From Bacteroidota bacterium (GTDB lineage Bacteria; Bacteroidota; Bacteroidia; UBA7662), in contig VGGT01000107.1 of the NCBI GenBank assembly GCA_016868485.1, forward strand, positions 1-6,507: 6,507 nucleotides of DNA, in the 5' to 3' direction. A model generated the notes under the pieces. That model had not been told where the DNA came from, searched no databases, and worked only from the letters and a program-made list of their open reading frames with translations. Positions 1 through 6,507 of the stretch are shown piece after piece. The position numbers and the translations under genes were made by a program. Numbering within the stretch: the stretch's first letter is position 1; the number at the start of each line of letters is the position of its first letter.

Positions 1-1
1 C

Positions 2-2338
2 AGAACATTCACAGCCCATAGTGGATCGCTGAGGCGTTTCGCTGTGTTACAGGGCAGTTCATTTCCCCTTCCGGTAGCAGCGGGTACGGTAGCCAACCAA
101 AACCTCCACGGTACAGCACCCATGGATATGGTGGTGGTTGCGGCACCTGAGTTTCGGGTTCAGGCCGAACAAATTGCTGAAATCCACCGGCAAAAGGACC
201 AGCTTTCGGTCATCGTGGTGACGCCCGCAGAACTCTACAACGAATTTTCCTGTGGCAGGCAAGACCTGGTGGCCATCCGCAGTTTTATGCGGATGCTCTA
301 CACCCGGGCTGCGGGGGGTTCAACCGCTGCCCCACGCTATCTGCTCTTGTTCGGCTCGGCCTCCTACGACTACAAAAATAGGGTGGCGGGCAATACGAAT
401 TTGGTGCCCACCTACCAAAGCCGAAACAGCAGTAGTCCGGTCAATAGCTATTGCTCCGACGCCTATGTGGCACTGCTCGACGACTGGGAAGGGGGCTTTG
501 GAGAAGGTGGAGGCGACCGAATGGACGTGGCCGTGGGTCGTCTTCCCGCACGCTCCGTTCAACAAGCCAAGGAAATGGTCGATAAAATTAACCGCTACCT
601 CCACCCCAACGCGCGGGGTGACTGGCAAAATCGGGTGATGCTGGTGGCCGACGATGGCGACGGAAATCTCCACCTCAGCGATATGGAGGACATGGCCAAA
701 ATTTGGGATACCACCTACACGCCTGCAATTGTTCAAAAAGTCTATTTGGATGCCTACCGGCGTGATTCGCGGCCTGGCGGCAACCGATACCCCGAGGTGA
801 ACCGCGACATCAACGCCCGCATGACCCGTGGCGCACTTGTGGTCGGTTATATGGGGCACGGTGGCGTGAATGGATGGGCAGAAGAGCGCATTGTGACCTT
901 GCCCGAAATCCGGGAATGGAAATCGGAGGGCCGTCTGCCCCTCATGGTCACCGCAACCTGTGAATTCACCCGATTCGATAACCCGGGTGGGCTCAGTGCA
1001 GGTGAAGCCGTTATGTTGAACCCCATGGGTGGTGCGATCGCATTGATGACCACCACCCGCATCACATTCACGTTCGGCAACAAAATGCTCAGCACACGCA
1101 TCTACCGAGACGAGTTGTTTCGCATGGGGCCAAACGGACAAAAGCCGACCATGGGTGAGGTATTTATGCGGGTGTCTAATTCCGATTTGGGGTCCATCAA
1201 CACGAGAAACTTTACCCTCTTGGGCGACCCCGCTCTGCGACTGGCCTATCCAAACGACGGCATTGACCTCACCCGAATCAACAATGTTCAGGTAACCCCC
1301 TATGGCGATACCCTCAAAGCTTTAGCGCTTGTGCGCATTGATGGGGACATTGTGGATGCACAGACTGGCCTCAAGCGCACGAACTTTCAGGGCGAATTGG
1401 TGCCTTCTGTCTTTGATAAACCCATAAGCGTTCGAACCTTGGGAAACAGCAGTGATTCTCCCCCGACCACCTATCCCGAATACCGAAATCTACTCTACCG
1501 CGGACGTGCGGGCATACAGAATGGGGATTGGTCGTTCAGTTTTGTAGTGCCACGCGATATTGCCTACCAGTACGGACCCGGTCGCATTAACCTGTATGCT
1601 AAAGGCCCGTCGGGTGATGCAGCGGGCGACTACCGCGAGGTCATTGTGGGTGGTACGGCCACCACGGTGACTCCCGATACCCGAGGCCCACAGATTCGCC
1701 TCTATATGAACAACCGCAGTTTCCGAGATGGTGGCATCACCGATGCCAATCCACTTTTTCTGGCTGATTTATTCGACAGCAGTGGCATCAACACCACGGG
1801 CGCTGGTATTGGTCGCGACATCACCCTCATACGCAATGGTGAGGTGAACAGCCCGATCATTCTCAATCAATTTTACGAGTCAGCACTCGACGATTACACC
1901 CGTGGTGAAATTCGCTACCCTTTCTTTCAACTTGATCCGGGTCCCTACCAACTCAATATGAAAGTCTGGGATGTGCACAATAATTCTTCTACGCATTCCC
2001 TCTCTTTTGTAGTGGTTGATGCGGAACGCCTGCTTGTTTCTCGCCTCATCAACTACCCCAATCCGTTTTCGAGCCATACCACCTTTCAGTTCGACCACAA
2101 CCGGCCTGGGCAGCCGCTGGAAGTGGGGATTGAGATTTACAATACCCTTGGGCGCCGGGTGAAGTCTATCCGCAGCAACATTCAAACGGAGGGCTATTCC
2201 GACAACAGCCTCAGCTGGGATGGCTTGGACGACTACGGCAACTATATGGGGAATGGTGTGTATGTTTATCACCTTTGGATCCGCACGGCCAGTGGCGAGT
2301 CAGCCTCCGAGTCCCAAAAACTTGTAATTTTGCGCTAA
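2..2338 (+). CDS. porU: T9SS sortase PorU, C25 (gingipain-family) peptidase, 5' partial
   Basis: PorU is the surface cysteine peptidase of the type IX secretion system. It cuts the C-terminal signal domain from exported cargo and attaches the cargo to a surface anchor, in P. gingivalis A-LPS. The frame is open from position 2, so the window starts inside the gene. 778 residues are visible, against about 1,100-1,300 for the family, and the N-terminal part is missing. The GTG at 44 is internal, not a start. Numbering from position 2, residues 43-414 form the C25 domain. His286 lies in a GHGG motif (codon at 857) and Cys320 in TATCEFTRFD (codon at 959); these are the expected catalytic pair. The domain ends at a GDPALRL motif (408-414). 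Residues of about 415-683 look like beta-sandwich linker. Residues 684-778 resemble a T9SS C-terminal domain, starting NYPNPF and ending KLVILR, which PorU is known to keep uncleaved. porV follows after 57 bp. Identification is firm. Confidence 0.95.
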   Translation, partial: RTFTAHSGSLRRFAVLQGSSFPLPVAAGTVANQNLHGTAPMDMVVVAAPEFRVQAEQIAEIHRQKDQLSVIVVTPAELYNEFSCGRQDLVAIRSFMRMLYTRAAGGSTAAPRYLLLFGSASYDYKNRVAGNTNLVPTYQSRNSSSPVNSYCSDAYVALLDDWEGGFGEGGGDRMDVAVGRLPARSVQQAKEMVDKINRYLHPNARGDWQNRVMLVADDGDGNLHLSDMEDMAKIWDTTYTPAIVQKVYLDAYRRDSRPGGNRYPEVNRDINARMTRGALVVGYMGHGGVNGWAEERIVTLPEIREWKSEGRLPLMVTATCEFTRFDNPGGLSAGEAVMLNPMGGAIALMTTTRITFTFGNKMLSTRIYRDELFRMGPNGQKPTMGEVFMRVSNSDLGSINTRNFTLLGDPALRLAYPNDGIDLTRINNVQVTPYGDTLKALALVRIDGDIVDAQTGLKRTNFQGELVPSVFDKPISVRTLGNSSDSPPTTYPEYRNLLYRGRAGIQNGDWSFSFVVPRDIAYQYGPGRINLYAKGPSGDAAGDYREVIVGGTATTVTPDTRGPQIRLYMNNRSFRDGGITDANPLFLADLFDSSGINTTGAGIGRDITLIRNGEVNSPIILNQFYESALDDYTRGEIRYPFFQLDPGPYQLNMKVWDVHNNSSTHSLSFVVVDAERLLVSRLINYPNPFSSHTTFQFDHNRPGQPLEVGIEIYNTLGRRVKSIRSNIQTEGYSDNSLSWDGLDDYGNYMGNGVYVYHLWIRTASGESASESQKLVILR

Positions 2339-2395
2339 TTGTCTTTTTTCAAACCCTGTTTATTTTCTGTTTTGCGTACACCGAACCCCTTGACC

Positions 2396-3625
2396 ATGAA
2401 ATTATCTGCCGGATTCTTCCTTCCGACCCTGATCACCGCCTCGTTTTTGTTCCAAAGTCCCTTGTGGGCACAAATTACACCCGGACAATTGGGCGGGGGT
2501 AACTTAAACACCATCACCACTGCCGTTCCTTTCCTGCTGATTTCGCCCGATGCCCGGGCTGGTGCTATGGGTGAAGTAGGGGCAGCCACACAACCGGATG
2601 TGAACAGCATCCACTGGAATGGTGCAAAATTGGCTTTTGCCGAAGATAATTTGGGTATTGGTATCAACTACAACCCCTGGTTGCGCAACCTCGTGCCGGA
2701 CATTAGCTTGTCTTATGTAAGTTTTTACAAGCGCCTCGACAAAATGCAGACCATCGGTGGCTCGCTCAGATACTTTTCTCTGGGCGACATCACCTTCACC
2801 GACATCACAGGTCAACAAATCGCCACATTCAAGCCGAATGAATTTGCGGTAGACGGGGTTTATTCGCGCAAATTGGGTGATAAATTCAGTATGGGGATCG
2901 GATTGCGCTACATCTATTCGAATTTGGCGGCCGGCCTCGATCAAAACCAACAAACCATCCCCGGGCAATCATTTGCAGGTGATTTATCGGCCTACTACCG
3001 CACCCCTGCCATGGTGATGGGTAAGGATGGGGAGATTGCATTTGGGGCGAGCATCACCAATTTGGGTGCCAAAATCGCCTATTCGGAATCTGGAAATACG
3101 AACTTCCTTCCCACCAATTTGCGTTTGGGCACAACGGCAACGGCACAAATCGACGCGTTCAATCGCCTCAGCGTTTCGCTCGACCTCAACAAACTGCTTG
3201 TGCCCACTAATCCCATCTATGCCCGCGACAGCAGTGGTCGGCTGATCCCTAATCCACAGGGTGGTTGGGAGATCGAGAGGGGGCAAGACCCCAATTCCAA
3301 ATCGGTATTGGAAGGCGTCTTTTCATCGTTTGGTGATGCACCAGACGGCGGATTGGAAGAACTGCGTGAAATAAACGTATCGCTTGGACTCGAGTATTGG
3401 TACAACAATGTGTTCTCCCTCCGAGGCGGCTACTTCTATGAGCATCCAACCAAAGGCGGTCGTCAGTTTATGACCATGGGTGCCGGTTTACGCTATCAGG
3501 TGTTCCACATCAATTTCGCTTATCTCGTTCCCACTACGCGCTTGCAGGGTGGACACCCGCTCGAAAATACCCTGCGTTTTGGTCTCAACTTCGATTTGGC
3601 TGCTTTTGCCGCTGGCAGCGATTAA
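2396..3625 (+). CDS. porV: T9SS outer-membrane shuttle protein PorV
   Basis: PorV (also called LptO) is a FadL-like outer-membrane beta-barrel. In the T9SS it picks up cargo at the translocon and delivers it to the PorU-containing attachment complex. I start it at the ATG at 2396, which gives 409 residues and a clear signal peptide: MK, a hydrophobic stretch, then cleavage near residue 25 in PLWAQ. An upstream TTG at 2339 is in frame but would put 19 residues in front of that signal. The mature N-terminus carries the segment typical of PorV, with FLLISPDARAGAMGE at about residues 43-57, then IHWNGAKLAF. The remainder alternates short amphipathic strands rich in aromatic and glycine residues, and ends with strands such as LRFGLNFDLAAF, as expected for a barrel. 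Its position directly after porU matches the arrangement in several Bacteroidota. The 57-bp gap before it is AT-rich, but I see no convincing promoter pair there. The 3' end is 8 bp from the next gene. Confidence 0.95.
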   Translation: MKLSAGFFLPTLITASFLFQSPLWAQITPGQLGGGNLNTITTAVPFLLISPDARAGAMGEVGAATQPDVNSIHWNGAKLAFAEDNLGIGINYNPWLRNLVPDISLSYVSFYKRLDKMQTIGGSLRYFSLGDITFTDITGQQIATFKPNEFAVDGVYSRKLGDKFSMGIGLRYIYSNLAAGLDQNQQTIPGQSFAGDLSAYYRTPAMVMGKDGEIAFGASITNLGAKIAYSESGNTNFLPTNLRLGTTATAQIDAFNRLSVSLDLNKLLVPTNPIYARDSSGRLIPNPQGGWEIERGQDPNSKSVLEGVFSSFGDAPDGGLEELREINVSLGLEYWYNNVFSLRGGYFYEHPTKGGRQFMTMGAGLRYQVFHINFAYLVPTTRLQGGHPLENTLRFGLNFDLAAFAAGSD

Positions 3626-3633
3626 TTTTTGCA

Positions 3634-4296
3634 ATGATTCACGGGTTTGAATTTGGCGTCTTTCAGGAAAACACCTATCTGGTGTTTGATGAACACGGAA
3701 ATACGCTGATTGTAGACCCGGGTTGTCAATACCCCGAAGAACAGCAAGCACTAACAGAGTTTATCACCCAAAAAGGTCTTCGACCGGCTCGGTTACTCAA
3801 TACCCATTGCCACATCGACCACATCCTGGGAAATGATTTTGTGTTTCGGACCTATGGCCTTAAGCCTTGGATCCACCGCGACGATGAGGCTGATTTGAAC
3901 CGGCTGACTGCCTATGCTCCTGTTTTTGGGATTCAGGCAACGGCTTCTCCATCCCCCGAAGGCTACTTGGCGGAGGGTGATGTCATTGAACTCGGTGAAT
4001 TGATCCTCAAGGTGCGCGAGGCACCCGGACATTCATCGGGTAGCTTGATTTTTATCAATGAGAAGGAGGAGTGGGTCTTGGGTGGTGATGTGCTCTTTCA
4101 AGGAAGTATCGGCAGAACCGATTTGCCTGGAGGGAATTTCAATACCCTGATGGCATCCATCCACCGTTGCTTGATGACCTTGCCCGATGCCTACACCCTT
4201 TATTCGGGCCATGGACCTGCTACCCAAATCGGTCAGGAACGTCGGTTTAACCCATTCATCAACAACGGTACCGTGGGCGGAAACTTGGAAGGCTAA
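3634..4296 (+). CDS. Metallo-beta-lactamase-fold hydrolase, glyoxalase II-like (YcbL type)
   Basis: This is a 220-residue metallohydrolase with a complete binuclear metal site. The THxHxDH motif supplies His58, His60, Asp62 and His63. His133 lies in APGHSSGS, Asp152 in GGDVLF and His193 in SGHGPAT. The GSIGRTDLPGG segment at 158-168 is typical of the short glyoxalase II-like subgroup that includes Salmonella YcbL. It lacks the roughly 40-residue C-terminal glutathione-binding helices of classical GloB, so hydrolysis of S-lactoylglutathione is possible but not certain, and another thioester or ester substrate could apply. There is no signal peptide, so it is predicted to act in the cytoplasm. 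The ATG is 8 bp after the porV stop, and its own stop directly abuts the next possible start, which indicates co-transcription. Nothing in the protein suggests a secretion role, so its place beside porUV may be simple operon hitch-hiking. Fold and metal site are certain; the substrate is not. Confidence 0.93.
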   Translation: MIHGFEFGVFQENTYLVFDEHGNTLIVDPGCQYPEEQQALTEFITQKGLRPARLLNTHCHIDHILGNDFVFRTYGLKPWIHRDDEADLNRLTAYAPVFGIQATASPSPEGYLAEGDVIELGELILKVREAPGHSSGSLIFINEKEEWVLGGDVLFQGSIGRTDLPGGNFNTLMASIHRCLMTLPDAYTLYSGHGPATQIGQERRFNPFINNGTVGGNLEG

Positions 4297-4309
4297 ATGA
4301 ATGGGTTAA
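4247..4309 (+). repeat. 13-bp perfect inverted repeat across the gene 3 / gene 4 junction
   Basis: TTAACCCATTCAT at 4247-4259 is the exact reverse complement of ATGAATGGGTTAA at 4297-4309, with a 37-base loop. One bulged T on the left arm would allow two more pairs with 4310-4311. In mRNA, the right arm contains the ATG at 4297, so that start codon would be base-paired. No T-run follows the right arm, which argues against an intrinsic terminator. The repeat itself is certain; a regulatory role is inference. Confidence 0.6.
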
Positions 4310-6507
4310 CCCCTCAATCGGAAAAGACTATGTTGGTCGGCCGCCTGATGCTCCTCTTTCTTTTCGCCTTGAGCGTGCACTGGGCGAATGGGCAAAGCCA
4401 AGCCTCACAAACCTATTTCGGCAAAAACCGCATCCAATTCAAATTTTATGAGTGGTCGATGCTGGAAAAAGATAATGTTCAAGTCTATTTCCATATGGAG
4501 GCCGATGAACTGGGTCGTTATACCCTGGCCACGGCACCCGATCAAATTCGTGAAGTTGAGGAGTTGCTTGGCTATCGCTCCGATGATCCCTACCAAGTTA
4601 TTGTCTACCAAACCCACAATGATCTCAAGCAATCGAATTTGGGATTCGACCTGGATCAATACAACCGTGGTGGACTAACCCGCCTCGGGGGCAATAAGGT
4701 GGTAGTCTACTACCACCAAGAGCGCGAAAAATTCCATGAGGAGCTGCGCCGTGGGGTGGCACGCGTGCTGATCGAAGAGATGCTCTATGGGGGGCGCCTC
4801 ACTGAGCGGGTCCAAAATTCGGCCTTGATTTATTTGCCCGATTGGTATGAACAGGGTTTGCTGGCCTACATCCAATCGGGTTGGCATTTCGAGCGCGACA
4901 ACCGCCTGAGGCAGCACTTGAAAGCCGGTGGCGTGCGTCGGTTTAGTCAACTCATCAACCGCGACCCGGAACTCGCTGGTGTGAGTTTTTGGCACTACAT
5001 CACCGAACGCTATGGGGCTTCCTCGCTCTCCAACGCCCTCTATCTCACCCGGGTGAACCGCGATTTCCGCAGCGGCATGGCCTATGTGACGGGTACCAAA
5101 ATGAAAACCATCGGCAAGGATTGGTTGAAGTATTATTTAGAACGCTTTGCACAAGACGACTCGGGCCGAACGGAACCCAGGGTCGACAGCCTTTTTCGTC
5201 CACTGTGGCGCCGTGCGGAAACGGTAGGATTGACCATGCATCCGAAGGGTCGCCTACTGGCCCGCATGGAACAGAAAAACGGACTGTGCCGGCTCACGGT
5301 TGAAGAGTTGGGCACAGGTAAGATACTGTTTAAACAACGCAGTGGGGTGAAGTGGCAGGCCTTAGCGCCTGGTGCAGCGGAGCCTTTAATGGCTTGGCAA
5401 CCTGGCGCTGAACTGCTTCACTATTTCTATGAAGCAAAGGGGCGCATTCGCTACGGTCAACTGAGTTGGAAGGCCTCTGGGGAGCAGGAGCGAACGGACA
5501 TCCTGATGACCGGTGTGGATCAGATCAATAGCCTCGATATGCACCCTTCTGGGCGCTATTTGGTTTTATCGGCGCGGAAAAAAGGTCAAAATGACCTGAT
5601 GGCATTTTTCCCAAAATCCCGCACTTTTCAGCCGCTCACCCTCGACCTATGCGATGAGTTGTCGCCTCGGTTTCTGACCGACGAATGGCTGCTTTATTCG
5701 GCTGTTCCGTGCGGCGACTCGCTAAACCCCAATCTATATTCCGATTTGTTTGCCGCCCGAATTAAGGATGTGCGCATCGACACCGTGGTGAACCTTACCC
5801 AATCTTTGGGCGTTTCGGAACGTTCGCCGCGACGAATCGACAGCGCTCGATTTGTTTTTCTGTCTGATGCATCGGGCATTCCTTCGCGTCATTTTGCCCG
5901 TATCGATTTTGTCGCTGATCCATCTCTTAACACGGACCCATCCCTTAACACGGACCCATCCCTTGTCGCCGATTCGACCCAACAAGAAAATCCTTTTCGG
6001 GCTGCTGAGCCTCTAACTTCTCTCAGTTCAGCAAGAGCAATGCCTAGCCTCAGCCTGTTGGATTGTGGTCGCGCCTCCGATCCCATCCTTCGATTGCACA
6101 CTGGCCTGCACGGTAGCTTTTGTTTGGAGGAGATTCAGCGGCCGAACTTAGGGAGTCTATTGAACCTACAACTCCGTGAGCCTGCGGCTGAAGATTTGAA
6201 CCCTGTTCCGGCACCCCCAACCAGGCTGCGCGCAGAACAAGCGGGCTATTTAGGTGGTCTGATCACAAAAAGCGCATCAGGTAGCCTTTCTAAGTCATCC
6301 AATCGGGCTTTCGGCCAGAGGCCCACGGCTGCCTTGCAGGGGTCGGGGCTCATCGACAACAGGCAGTTTGGCGCCACGGCCCAGCTCGATGCCACCGGCG
6401 ATTCTGCATCGGCCTACAGCTACCTCCCTCCTGCTCGTTATCCCCTGCTCGAGATTGAAGTGCCGACCAGCGATAGTGTACCTTCATTCATCTTGGTTGA
6501 GGAACCT
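4297..6507 (+). CDS. Exported protein: degenerate peptidase-MA-like domain plus PD40/TolB-like beta-propeller, 3' partial
   Basis: The frame has no stop from 4297 to the window edge (737 codons), so the C-terminus is missing. The ATG at 4297 abuts the previous stop. An in-frame ATG at 4330 begins the signal peptide directly (MLVGRLMLLFLFALSV, then WANGQ) and may be the true start. Numbering is from 4297. No lipobox cysteine is seen. Residues of about 45-290 resemble the gluzincin-like domain often found before TolB-type propellers: EELRRGVARVL (148-158) sits where HExxH is expected, and LPDWYEQGLLAY (180-191) where the third-ligand helix is expected. The metal ligands appear to be replaced, so catalysis is unlikely. 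Residues of about 305-535 hold PD40-like blades, including MHPKGRLLA (314-322) and MHPSGRYLVLS (415-425). Residues 541-556 are a short tandem repeat. Beyond about 557 the chain is rich in Ser, Pro, Leu and Ala, with no domain I recognise. Exported location is well supported; function is unknown. A role in envelope assembly or T9SS is inferred only from its neighbours. It lacks visible TPR repeats, so it does not look like PorE. Confidence 0.85.
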   Translation, partial: MNGLTPQSEKTMLVGRLMLLFLFALSVHWANGQSQASQTYFGKNRIQFKFYEWSMLEKDNVQVYFHMEADELGRYTLATAPDQIREVEELLGYRSDDPYQVIVYQTHNDLKQSNLGFDLDQYNRGGLTRLGGNKVVVYYHQEREKFHEELRRGVARVLIEEMLYGGRLTERVQNSALIYLPDWYEQGLLAYIQSGWHFERDNRLRQHLKAGGVRRFSQLINRDPELAGVSFWHYITERYGASSLSNALYLTRVNRDFRSGMAYVTGTKMKTIGKDWLKYYLERFAQDDSGRTEPRVDSLFRPLWRRAETVGLTMHPKGRLLARMEQKNGLCRLTVEELGTGKILFKQRSGVKWQALAPGAAEPLMAWQPGAELLHYFYEAKGRIRYGQLSWKASGEQERTDILMTGVDQINSLDMHPSGRYLVLSARKKGQNDLMAFFPKSRTFQPLTLDLCDELSPRFLTDEWLLYSAVPCGDSLNPNLYSDLFAARIKDVRIDTVVNLTQSLGVSERSPRRIDSARFVFLSDASGIPSRHFARIDFVADPSLNTDPSLNTDPSLVADSTQQENPFRAAEPLTSLSSARAMPSLSLLDCGRASDPILRLHTGLHGSFCLEEIQRPNLGSLLNLQLREPAAEDLNPVPAPPTRLRAEQAGYLGGLITKSASGSLSKSSNRAFGQRPTAALQGSGLIDNRQFGATAQLDATGDSASAYSYLPPARYPLLEIEVPTSDSVPSFILVEEP
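5917..5964 (+). repeat. In-frame 18-bp tandem repeat, about 2.7 copies
   Basis: The unit GAYCCATCYCTTAACACG occurs at 5917-5934 and 5935-5952, with a partial third copy at 5953-5964. Full copies differ at only two silent positions. It encodes DPSLNT twice and then DPSL, within residues 541-556 of the fourth gene. The flanks are also similar: GTCGCTGAT (5911-5919) and GTCGCCGAT (5965-5973), both reading VAD. Near-identity at the DNA level suggests recent slippage duplication. The 18-bp unit keeps the frame. Confidence 0.9.

Noticed and set aside
1034..1041. GCGATCGC octamer palindrome
   Set aside because: Only a single copy was noticed, inside porU coding sequence; one occurrence has no meaning.
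320..1141. Long reverse-strand open frame (273 codons) opposite porU
   Set aside because: It lies wholly antisense to the conserved C25 catalytic domain. Its His- and Val-rich product resembles no family I know, and moderately GC-rich coding DNA often gives such mirror frames.
2325..2332. TAATTTTG, a match to the Bacteroidota -7 promoter element TAnnTTTG
   Set aside because: It lies inside the final codons of porU and no TTG-type -33 element sits at the right distance upstream, so an isolated match is not enough.
2339..2395. TTG-initiated extension of PorV
   Set aside because: It would place 19 residues ahead of a well-formed signal peptide that starts at the ATG at 2396.
4698..4717. Near-perfect palindrome with 9-bp arms and a 2-base centre
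   Set aside because: It is within codons for VVVYYH, where such symmetry arises easily, and short-arm palindromes of this size are expected by chance in several kilobases.
4989..5303. Forward open frame of 104 codons in another frame
   Set aside because: It overlaps the continuous fourth gene, has no recognisable domain and no start signal, so it is a shadow frame.
5734..6101. Reverse-strand open frames with repeated GWVRVK or DGSVLR peptides
   Set aside because: The repeats are simply the antisense reading of the 18-bp tandem repeat in the fourth gene.

Overview
The window looks like a chromosomal segment of a Bacteroidota species. The main reason is an adjacent pair of type IX secretion system (T9SS) genes, porU and porV, a system essentially restricted to the Bacteroidota and close relatives. 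Export signals ending in Ala-Gln and the lack of clear Shine-Dalgarno sequences fit as well. Base composition looks moderately GC-rich by eye, which does not suggest a low-GC Flavobacterium. I cannot place it below phylum level.

All genes lie on the + strand and are packed like one operon. (1) Positions 2-2338 hold the C-terminal part of PorU, the gingipain-family (C25) sortase; its N-terminus is outside the window. (2) After a 57-bp gap, positions 2396-3625 encode PorV, the outer-membrane barrel that shuttles T9SS substrates to PorU. (3) Eight bases later, positions 3634-4296 encode a short glyoxalase II-like metallo-beta-lactamase-fold hydrolase with a complete metal site. (4) Directly abutting its stop codon, an open reading frame runs from 4297 (or 4330) off the right edge at 6507. 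It encodes an exported protein with an apparently dead gluzincin-like peptidase domain followed by TolB/PD40-type beta-propeller repeats and a low-complexity tail.

PorU and PorV act together at the cell surface. PorV receives proteins carrying a C-terminal T9SS signal domain, and PorU removes that domain and joins the cargo to a surface anchor. The hydrolase is predicted to be cytoplasmic and has no obvious link to secretion. The fourth protein is exported, and its place in this operon makes it a candidate envelope or T9SS accessory factor, but that is inference from context.

The less ordinary signals are the degenerate peptidase site in the fourth gene, a 13-bp perfect inverted repeat that places that gene's first possible start codon in a stem, and an in-frame 18-bp tandem repeat in its coding sequence. 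I see no RNA gene, mobile element, CRISPR array or convincing terminator.
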